64,000 bases of DNA from positions 67,884-131,883 of the forward strand of contig JAEWGM010000024.1 in the NCBI GenBank assembly GCA_023388315.1, written 5' to 3'. Shown in pieces: positions 57,979 to 64,000 of the stretch (its first letter is position 1; every line of letters begins with the position of its first letter). The notes below the pieces were generated by a model. It ran no database searches, was not told the origin of the DNA, and worked only from the letters and a program-made list of their open reading frames with translations. The position numbers and the translations under genes are program-made. The stretch comes from Bacteroidota bacterium. GTDB lineage: Bacteria; Bacteroidota; Bacteroidia; Bacteroidales; Dysgonomonadaceae.

Positions 57979-59607
57979 ATGGAAAAATTAGTTATAGGAA
58001 TCGATTACGGAACGGATTCTTGCCGCGCGTTAATTGTTGACGCGGTATCGGGAAAAGAATTGGCCACGCACATTGCTTTTTATCCCCGATGGAAAAGTGG
58101 TTTGTATTGCGATGCTGCCAGGAATCAATACCGCCAGCATCCGCAAGATTATATCGATACGTTGGAGGAATCTGTGAAAGGCGCTATGGTACAACTTCCT
58201 GCCGAAAAAAAGAAAAATGTGGTTGGAATCGGTATTGACACTACTGGAAGTACGCCTTGCTTGACAGATAAAAACGGAACACCTTTGGCTTTGTTACCGA
58301 AATTTGCCGATAATCCCAACGCGATGTTTATACTTTGGAAAGATCACACATCCATCAAAGAGGCGGATGAAATAAACCAGTTGTCGTATGGATGGGAAAC
58401 TGATTACACCTCCCGTTCAGGCGGAATTTATTCTTCGGAATGGTTTTGGGCAAAGGCTTTACACGCCTTGCGCGAAGATGAATCGATACGTGAAGACGCA
58501 TATTCCATTATCGAGCATTGCGATTGGATGCCCGCGCTGCTTACCGGCAACCTAAAGCCCGAAAACGTAAAGCGGAGCCGATGCGCTGCAGGACACAAGG
58601 GAATGTGGGCGGCAGAATGGGGCGGATATCCGTCGCAAAAATTCTTATCGGAATTGGATTCGTTGTTTAACGGCTTCTCAGCCCGTTTGAGCGGCGAAAC
58701 GTACACAAGCGACGCGTGTGCCGGTAAGCTTACAAAAGAGTGGGCAGAACGCCTTGGATTGCCTGAGGGCATTTCTGTTGCCGTAGGCGTTATTGACGCG
58801 CACGCCGGTGCCATAGGTGCGGGAATACGGGCAAATACGATGGTGAAAATTTTGGGAACTTCCACGTGCGATATCGTGGTGACACCAAAAAAAGACATTG
58901 GCGATAAATTGATTCCCGGTATCAGCGGACAAGTGGATGGCTCGGTTATTCCCGGATTAATTGGATTAGAAGCCGGGCAATCCGCTTTTGGTGATGTATA
59001 TGCTTGGTTCAGAAATTTACTCGATTGGCCGCTCTCGATGCTCGAAAAAAAGGAAGCCGATAAAGTTTCCGCAAAAATTCTGACAAAACTCACGGAAGAA
59101 GCCGAAAAGCTACCTCTCTCCGATGATGGAATCATCGCCAGCGATTGGCTCAACGGCCGCCGCACACCCTTTGCCGACCAGACATTGAAAGGCGGAATCG
59201 TTGGTTTAACACTCGGAACAACGCCCGCTCATATTTTCAGAAGTTTGGTTGAAGCCACCGCTTTCGGCTCGAAAGCTATTATGGAGCACATCGAAAAAGA
59301 AGGAGTTAAGGTAACGGAAATAATCGGTGTGGGCGGAATTTCATTAAAATCTCCATACGTAATGCAAACCTTGTCGGATATTATGGGTGTTCCCATCAAA
59401 GTGGCTGCAACAGAGCAAGCAGGAGCGCTTGGTGCGGCAATGTGTGCCGCGGTATCTGCCGGGGTTTACATTTCGCTGGAAATGGCTCAAGATGCTTTAG
59501 GTCAAGGGGTGTTGGCAGAATATTTACCCAATGAAGCCAAAAAAAACCTGTATATTCGTAAATACGAAAAATACAGGCTTTTAGGTAATTTCTTAACAAC
59601 GCAATAA
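57979..59607 (+). CDS. araB: Ribulokinase (AraB-type FGGY kinase)
   Basis: The 542-residue protein matches AraB along its length: GIDYGTDSCRALIVDAVSG, YPRWKSGLYCDAARNQYRQH, IGIDTTGSTPCLTD, LWKDHTS and GGIYSSEWFWAK, and the ATP-site block GLEAGQSAFGDVYAW. AraB enzymes phosphorylate several 2-ketopentoses, including D-ribulose. It is not a fuculokinase of the FucK group. With FucI this gives D-arabinose to D-ribulose to D-ribulose 5-phosphate, entering the pentose phosphate pathway. It is the last gene of the locus, 6 bases after fucP. Confidence 0.93.
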   Translation: MEKLVIGIDYGTDSCRALIVDAVSGKELATHIAFYPRWKSGLYCDAARNQYRQHPQDYIDTLEESVKGAMVQLPAEKKKNVVGIGIDTTGSTPCLTDKNGTPLALLPKFADNPNAMFILWKDHTSIKEADEINQLSYGWETDYTSRSGGIYSSEWFWAKALHALREDESIREDAYSIIEHCDWMPALLTGNLKPENVKRSRCAAGHKGMWAAEWGGYPSQKFLSELDSLFNGFSARLSGETYTSDACAGKLTKEWAERLGLPEGISVAVGVIDAHAGAIGAGIRANTMVKILGTSTCDIVVTPKKDIGDKLIPGISGQVDGSVIPGLIGLEAGQSAFGDVYAWFRNLLDWPLSMLEKKEADKVSAKILTKLTEEAEKLPLSDDGIIASDWLNGRRTPFADQTLKGGIVGLTLGTTPAHIFRSLVEATAFGSKAIMEHIEKEGVKVTEIIGVGGISLKSPYVMQTLSDIMGVPIKVAATEQAGALGAAMCAAVSAGVYISLEMAQDALGQGVLAEYLPNEAKKNLYIRKYEKYRLLGNFLTTQ

Positions 59608-59612
59608 CCCGG

Positions 59613-59855
59613 TTAACTTCTGTCCAAATTCATTATTTTCAGAATAAAAATACTGCCGGGTAGTTCAAAAGCCTCTTTCATACATTTGGTGACGGTTTGC
59701 ATCACTTCGTCGTACTCGCCAAATATGTGAGTTGACATTCTGTTGGGTTTTACGGTTATTTTTTCATTTTCTTTCAAAGTCTCGATAAACTTTCTTATCG
59801 GGGCTTTATATTCTTCATTTAATGGAAAATAGCTGATTTCTATTGATGTTTTCAT
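59613..59855 (-). CDS. Thiamine-binding-like small protein (MTH1187/YkoF fold)
   Basis: The 80-residue protein has the ferredoxin-like beta-alpha-beta pattern of the MTH1187/YkoF family: ISYFPLNEEYKAPIRKFIETL, then the HIFGEYDEVMQTVTKCM block. Such proteins bind thiamine or its pyrimidine part. It has no transporter partner here. It is convergent with araB, and 5 bases separate it from the PIN-domain gene on the same strand. Confidence 0.7.
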   Translation of the reverse strand: MKTSIEISYFPLNEEYKAPIRKFIETLKENEKITVKPNRMSTHIFGEYDEVMQTVTKCMKEAFELPGSIFILKIMNLDRS

Positions 59856-59860
59856 AATTG

Positions 59861-60232
59861 TTAATTGTATAATTTGATGTTTGGTAGATAAGAAAAATCT
59901 TTCTTGTTTAACGTATATAGCGGAATATCATAAACCAAAGATGTGGCGGCAATTAATGCGTCCGGTAATGATAATTTATGAGAAAGCGCATATAGTCTTA
60001 CTAATTCTACTGCAGTTTTAGATATTTCAGCGGTTACGTGAAGCACGTTTAGTTTCTTCAAATCTTTTTGAATGAGTTTCAATTCACGTTTGTTTCTGGC
60101 TCCATAATACAATTCGGCGCTGGTAATATCAGAGACAGCAGTATTTTCCTGTGTAATTGCTTTTACAGCGTTTACAACTTGATCATTTGAGCGATAGATT
60201 TCGATAAGGATATTTGTGTCGATTAGTATCAT
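59861..60232 (-). CDS. vapC: PIN-domain toxin (VapC type)
   Basis: I prefer the ATG at 60232 (product MILIDTNILIEIYRS) over an ATG 15 bases upstream, as it is preceded by GGAAGAGAG. The 123-residue protein has the PIN acidic residues: Asp in IDTNIL, Glu in SAELYYG, and Asp in LPDALIAA, with TLNKKDF near the end. VapC proteins are Mg2+-dependent RNases, often cutting tRNA. It overlaps the antitoxin stop by 4 bases. Confidence 0.85.
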   Translation of the reverse strand: MILIDTNILIEIYRSNDQVVNAVKAITQENTAVSDITSAELYYGARNKRELKLIQKDLKKLNVLHVTAEISKTAVELVRLYALSHKLSLPDALIAATSLVYDIPLYTLNKKDFSYLPNIKLYN

Positions 60233-60456
60233 AATTCTCTCTTCCACGCGTTGACGCGAAGTGTTTTAGCATCAATATCGTAATCATCCCAAAGTCCTAC
60301 CGAAAGAGAAAAAGTCTTATCGGCAACTGTTTTCCGAGTAACTTTTTTTCTGGATTTTGAGCGTACTTCTACTTCTACACCCCACGAATTGAGAAAATCG
60401 AGCAAGGTGTTTAATTTATCCTCGTCAATATCTTTTTTTAAAATTAATTCAGTCAT
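60229..60456 (-). CDS. Antitoxin partner of the PIN-domain toxin
   Basis: From the ATG at 60456 the product is 75 residues (MTELILKKDIDEDK). It is highly charged, helical at the N-terminus and ends in a WDDYDIDAKTLRVNAWKREL tail that probably wraps the toxin. No standard VapB DNA-binding motif is obvious. The call rests mainly on gene order and the 4-base overlap with vapC. Confidence 0.65.
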   Translation of the reverse strand: MTELILKKDIDEDKLNTLLDFLNSWGVEVEVRSKSRKKVTRKTVADKTFSLSVGLWDDYDIDAKTLRVNAWKREL

Positions 60457-60516
60457 AATGAATTTTGCTTTATGCAAATATATGAATTTTATTCGAGAAT
60501 AACGATTCGTTATTTC

Positions 60517-61296
60517 TCATCCCGCCACATTTGTTTTTATTCCCAACTCCCCTACTCTATCGGCTATTTTTCGAAGTTCTTCCAGCGGCACTTTTTCGAG
60601 CTGTTTGGCGGGTGTTTCGCGGTCGATGGTGTAAATCATCACTTCGCGCGGGTTGAGCGCGCTCACAACCTCTAACCATTCCGAAACTTCATGCTCGGTA
60701 GCGTTATCGATTTTCTTGCCGTTGAACTCGCCACGAACAAACATTGTTTGCAAAATAAAATTCCCATTGAATTTCTTGAAAAGCTCTATTTGCTTCGCAA
60801 CCGAATAGCTGGGAGAATTGGGTCTGTCGATAATCCTAATTGTCTCATCAAAAGCGGAATCGAGCTTCAGAATGGGATTTTCCACTTTCTTCAACGCTTC
60901 AAAAACCGAAAGTTTCGACACGTGCATTCCGTTCGTGAGCACGCTGATTTTGGCGTCGGGACAGTATTTATCGCGCAGTTCGATTGTATCATCAACAATT
61001 TCGGCGAATTGCGGATGCAGTGTTGGTTCGCCGTTTCCGGCAAAGGTAATTACATCCAACTTTATGCCTTCTTCGTTGAGTTTTTGTAATTTGTCTTCTA
61101 ACGCGGCTTTTGTATTTTCTGCCGAAGGCAATTTGGTTTGCGTGCGAAAATCTTCGTTAAATCCGCATTCGCAGTAGATGCAGTCGAAAGAGCAGAGTTT
61201 GCCGTCGTAGGGCAATAGGTTCATACCCAGCGATGTGCCCATTCTTCGGCTGTGAACGGGACCAAAAACTATTTCGTGAAAAAGTATAGTTGACAT
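60517..61296 (-). CDS. Radical SAM protein
   Basis: The 259-residue protein has the [4Fe-4S] motif CxxxCxxC as CSFDCIYC near residues 34-41, preceded by FGPVHSRRMGTSLGMNLLP, a pattern of a widespread radical SAM group of unknown reaction. FAGNGEPTLHP and VLTNGMHVS are the usual later radical SAM blocks. No extra cysteine-rich domain is seen. Its start overlaps the stop of the PIN-domain gene by one base, which places it in the second toxin-antitoxin transcript. Confidence 0.85.
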   Translation of the reverse strand: MSTILFHEIVFGPVHSRRMGTSLGMNLLPYDGKLCSFDCIYCECGFNEDFRTQTKLPSAENTKAALEDKLQKLNEEGIKLDVITFAGNGEPTLHPQFAEIVDDTIELRDKYCPDAKISVLTNGMHVSKLSVFEALKKVENPILKLDSAFDETIRIIDRPNSPSYSVAKQIELFKKFNGNFILQTMFVRGEFNGKKIDNATEHEVSEWLEVVSALNPREVMIYTIDRETPAKQLEKVPLEELRKIADRVGELGIKTNVAG

Positions 61297-61709
61297 TAGA
61301 GCGTTTTTAAAAATTCGGTTGGTGTAAATACGCTTAAATTGCTGTTTTTGTAATCTTTTTTATTGCGCGTGATGATTGTTGAAATTTTATTTGAATATTC
61401 GGCAGCGTAATTTTGCAGGGCGTCCTCAAAATCGTTAAAGTTTGAGTTTAGGGATTGAATGACAATTTCTTTGTTAATGTTAACCACGTCAATGAATGAA
61501 ATTAACAGCTTTAAGCTATCAATCACAGAATCACGTTTGTTTGATTTACTCAAAATGTAAAATACATTGCTAATGATGATAGGTGTAACAAAGCCATTTA
61601 GTTGACGCATTTCGCACATCGACAATATGACGGATGCATCGTCTGCAAACGGTTTTCTATCAAGAAAAAAATCTAAAATAACATCAGAGTCAATTAATAC
61701 GTTTTTCAT
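61296..61709 (-). CDS. PIN-domain protein (second toxin)
   Basis: The 137-residue protein has a PIN-like pattern: IDSDVILDFFLDRKP at the start, FEDALQNYAAEYS in the third motif and ITRNKKDYKNS near the C-terminus. The second acidic position, usually Glu, seems to be Asn in IISNVFYI, as in a known PIN subgroup. It overlaps the antitoxin stop by 4 bases and the radical SAM start by one. Confidence 0.8.
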   Translation of the reverse strand: MKNVLIDSDVILDFFLDRKPFADDASVILSMCEMRQLNGFVTPIIISNVFYILSKSNKRDSVIDSLKLLISFIDVVNINKEIVIQSLNSNFNDFEDALQNYAAEYSNKISTIITRNKKDYKNSNLSVFTPTEFLKTL

Positions 61710-61978
61710 AGGTACTTTTCCTCTAACCGTTTTCCTAATTCTTTCTTGTAATTGAGCGTTTCAGAACTTTTAAAGGAGCCTTTTAACGATTTTACAATGG
61801 GTGATAACTCTTGTCGGTTTCGTTCAGAGTTATCGTCTTGCTTTATTTTATCTTGATTCGTGATGGCTTTCAAGTAATTCTCCACCAAATTCGACAAACT
61901 TCGATCCTGTCCACGAGCATATTTTTTTGCCCTCTCAATAACCGATTTGTCCATCGTTAATGTTAGTTTTGTATTCAT
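61706..61978 (-). CDS. DUF6364-type antitoxin
   Basis: The 90-residue protein starts with a ribbon-helix-helix-like DNA-binding part (KLTLTMDKSVIERAKKYARG, then RSLSNLVENYL), which is the DUF6364 pattern. The Lys-rich C-terminal tail would bind the PIN-domain toxin encoded next. It probably represses its own operon. Confidence 0.78.
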   Translation of the reverse strand: MNTKLTLTMDKSVIERAKKYARGQDRSLSNLVENYLKAITNQDKIKQDDNSERNRQELSPIVKSLKGSFKSSETLNYKKELGKRLEEKYL

Positions 61979-62461
61979 ATCTTTAATGGTTTTCTTGTTG
62001 TATGATACAAATATACACCAACCAATTTACACGTGCAAATGTTTTGCTGAAAACACGTGCAGTCATAGGATTAATCAATTTTTTACGATATTTGTGTAAT
62101 TTGCTAATCACCCGGATGGTAGTATTTTCCTAATCGTAGGCGAATTTTCGTCTAAGGCAGAAAAGTTTACATTCTTCTCCGCCTGTAAGTCGGTGCCTAA
62201 ATGGTTTAAAGTACCGCCTTACAGGCGGAGCTAAAGTAGATAGCATAAACCGTAAGTCGCCGCTTTGCTCTGACTTACGGTTATGAAGATAAGGCTTTTC
62301 AAGCCACGGATAAAAAACGAATTATTTCATTTATTTCAAATTCAAAAAAACGCAATCTCCCGATCATATTCCGAAAATTACGCCTAAAATTCCGATTATA
62401 TTCCGGAATTTCGGCTTCATTGTCTTGTTTTCAAGATTTTTTAGCGTTGAAAAAACATCGC
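61979..62461. other. Intergenic region with two palindromes, no gene seen
   Basis: These 483 bases carry the two inverted repeats at 62177-62282. No supported reading frame or RNA gene was found in the rest. Confidence 0.55.
62177..62282. repeat. Pair of adjacent palindromic repeats
   Basis: CTCCGCCTGTAAG at 62177-62189 pairs with 62218-62230 (13 bp, 28-base loop). AACCGTAAGTC at 62248-62258 pairs with GACTTACGGTT at 62272-62282. Both contain GTAAGTCGG or GTAAGTCGCC, so the two hairpins are related. Confidence 0.65.
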
Positions 62462-62914
62462 TCATAACCAAGAAATAATCCACCCCGTCCCAAAAGCAAT
62501 CAAAACATACCGCAAAAACTTCCCGATAGTCATCGAAACCATTACCACCGGCACATTTGCCCGCATAAATCCCAGCGCCACTAAAATAACGTCGCCTACG
62601 GCGGGAAGAAACCCGAAAAACCCCATCACCGCGCCTTTTCCGTGCAGCCAGCGGGTCATTTTATCTATCTTTTCAGGCTTTATTTTGAACCATTTTTCCA
62701 GCGAGCTGATTTTTCCCAATCGGCCAAGGTAGTAGCACGTGGCGCCACCCAAAGCGTTTCCTGCCGAAGCGAATAATACGCACGTCCACAAATCCATTCC
62801 GGCGGCGATAAGCGCAGCGAAAACCACTTCGGAACTAAACGGTAGAACCGTGGCGGCAAGAAACGACGCCAAAAACAGTCCCCAATATCCGTATTCCGTA
62901 AAGCCTTCCAACAT
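62462..62914 (-). CDS. DedA/YqaA-type membrane protein
   Basis: The 150-residue protein has about four membrane segments and the VTT/SNARE-associated pattern: LPFSSEVVFAALIAAG near the start, and FFGFLPAVGDVILVALGFMR. YqaA-type members are small relatives of DedA proteins, which take part in lipid transport or envelope integrity. It is on the same strand as polA, which lies upstream. Confidence 0.82.
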   Translation of the reverse strand: MLEGFTEYGYWGLFLASFLAATVLPFSSEVVFAALIAAGMDLWTCVLFASAGNALGGATCYYLGRLGKISSLEKWFKIKPEKIDKMTRWLHGKGAVMGFFGFLPAVGDVILVALGFMRANVPVVMVSMTIGKFLRYVLIAFGTGWIISWL

Positions 62915-63086
62915 TGCGGGTTACATGTTACGTGTTGCGGGTTTGATGCAGCAACGGATGAAAGTGTTATTCAAAATTAAAAGAAATATATTCAATTGAT
63001 TTATAAACAGTGCTTTAAAGTTGTTCGAAGTATGTCGTTTAAACAATTCAACGCAATAACTCGAAACCCGAAACTCGTAGCCGGGC

Positions 63087-64000
63087 TTAATGCGCCTCCA
63101 GCCAGTTCTCCCCCACTCCACAATCCGTTTTCAGCGGAACGCGAAGTTTGTAGGCGTTTTCCATCTCTTCGGTAACGATTTTTTTCACCGTTTCCAATTC
63201 CTCTGTCGGGACGTTGAAGTTGAGTTCGTCGTGTACTTGCAGAATCATCTTCGATTTCAGACCTTCCTTTTCCAACCGATTGAAAATCCGAATCATTGCC
63301 ACTTTTATAATATCGGCGGCACTTCCCTGAATGGGCGCGTTTATGGCGTTTCGTTCCGCGTAGCCACGTACGATGGCGTTTTTGGAGTTGATGTCCGCCA
63401 AAAAACGTTTGCGCCCCAATAGCGTCTCTACATAGCCGTTTTCGCGCGCTTTGGCAATGCTTTCGTCCATGTATCGTTTCACATCGGGGTACGTGGCGAA
63501 ATAGCCGTCGATAAGTTCTTTGGCTTCCGCGCGCGGGATATTGAGCCGCTCCGACAGCCCGAATACCGAAATCCCGTAGATAATGCCAAAATTGGCAGTT
63601 TTTGCTTTGCGGCGCATATCGGCTGTGGCTTCTTCAATGGGAATATGGTTAATTTTGGCGGCTGTGGCGGCGTGAATGTCCTGTCCTTTGTTGAACGCGT
63701 CCAGCATATTTTTGTCTTCGCTTAGGTGCGCCATAATGCGAAGTTCAATTTGCGAATAGTCGGCCGAAAGAAAGGTGCAGCCTTCGTCGGGTATGAAAAC
63801 ACGACGCATTTCTTTTCCGCGCTCATCGCGAATGGGGATGTTCTGCAAGTTGGGATTGGTGCTGCTTAAGCGACCGGTGGCGGCCACGGTTTGATTGAAC
63901 GAAGTGTGCACTTTTCCTGTTCGCGGATTAACCAACAACGGAAATGCATCGATGTACGTTCCCAGCAATTTTTTCAATCCGCGCTGCTCCAATATTTTTT
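63087..64000 (-). CDS. polA: DNA polymerase I, C-terminal part (N-terminus beyond window)
   Basis: The frame is open to the right edge, so the gene starts outside the window; the 304 visible codons cover most of the polymerase palm and fingers. Motif A is SADYSQIELRIMAHLSED, the O helix region is RRKAKTANFGIIYGISVFGL, and motif C is LQVHDELNF with the second catalytic Asp. In the O helix the dNTP-discrimination position is Phe (TANFGIIYG). It fills gaps in Okazaki-fragment processing and repair. Confidence 0.96.
   Translation of the reverse strand, partial: KILEQRGLKKLLGTYIDAFPLLVNPRTGKVHTSFNQTVAATGRLSSTNPNLQNIPIRDERGKEMRRVFIPDEGCTFLSADYSQIELRIMAHLSEDKNMLDAFNKGQDIHAATAAKINHIPIEEATADMRRKAKTANFGIIYGISVFGLSERLNIPRAEAKELIDGYFATYPDVKRYMDESIAKARENGYVETLLGRKRFLADINSKNAIVRGYAERNAINAPIQGSAADIIKVAMIRIFNRLEKEGLKSKMILQVHDELNFNVPTEELETVKKIVTEEMENAYKLRVPLKTDCGVGENWLEAH

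Noticed and set aside
36348..59607. Locus for L-fucose from host glycans
   Set aside because: FucI and FucP fit, but there is no fucosidase, fuculokinase of FucK type or fuculose-phosphate aldolase; the kinase matches ribulokinase. L-fucose use cannot be fully excluded.

Overview
The window is a piece of a Bacteroidota chromosome, most likely order Bacteroidales. Evidence is the SusC/SusD pair, TonB-dependent receptors with an N-terminal carboxypeptidase-regulatory domain, lipoproteins with late lipobox cysteines, and the -7 element TAnnTTTG upstream of many genes. I cannot name the genus. Both edges cut genes: an aminoacyl-histidine dipeptidase on the left and DNA polymerase I on the right.

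Layout. 1-9.8 kb: dipeptidase, a flippase-like membrane protein, ksgA-corA, a DUF4091/GH123-like lipoprotein, a formimidoylglutamase-type ureohydrolase and a sialate O-acetylesterase-like enzyme. 10.25-17.47 kb: a compact A+T-rich integrative element inserted in the 3' end of tRNA-Arg(TCT). It has a 15-bp direct repeat at both ends, a tyrosine integrase, an unknown protein, an excisionase-like HTH protein, a small DNA-binding protein, a primase-SF3 helicase and three small unknown proteins. Directly behind the helicase gene lies a symmetric array of 12 copies of a 9-mer around an 84% A+T core, which looks like a replication origin. No capsid, conjugation or relaxase genes are present, so the layout resembles a phage satellite (PICI-like). 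17.7-32.6 kb: gdhA, a frameshifted tfoX, an SRPBCC protein, a Crp/Fnr regulator, an Mrr endonuclease, a TonB receptor/beta-helix lipoprotein pair with small secreted proteins, oadA, a DEAD-box helicase and a phosphatase-like lipoprotein lacking its catalytic Cys and Arg. 33.1-36.2 kb: nadA-rluF and ychF.

36.3-59.6 kb is one long same-strand catabolic locus: LacI regulator, fucI, GH172 (DUF2961), SusC, SusD, an SGNH esterase-like lipoprotein, GH172, GH20, GH172, a toroid-type protein, a DUF6786 lipoprotein, a FucP-type symporter and a ribulokinase. FucI also isomerises D-arabinose to D-ribulose, the kinase is AraB-like rather than FucK-like, no fuculose-phosphate aldolase is present, and GH172 includes D-arabinofuranosidases. 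I therefore read it as a D-arabinan/D-arabinose utilisation locus rather than an L-fucose one. 59.6-64 kb holds a thiamine-binding-like protein, two PIN-domain toxin-antitoxin pairs, a radical SAM protein, a DedA/YqaA-type membrane protein and polA.

A second notable signal is a promoter design repeated three times between 22.1 and 27.4 kb: four half-sites spaced exactly 11 bp apart, followed at a fixed distance by GAnnTTTG. Two copies drive the TonB receptor operon and a small secreted protein. The third has no protein gene behind it but reaches a good intrinsic terminator about 105 nt downstream, suggesting a small RNA.
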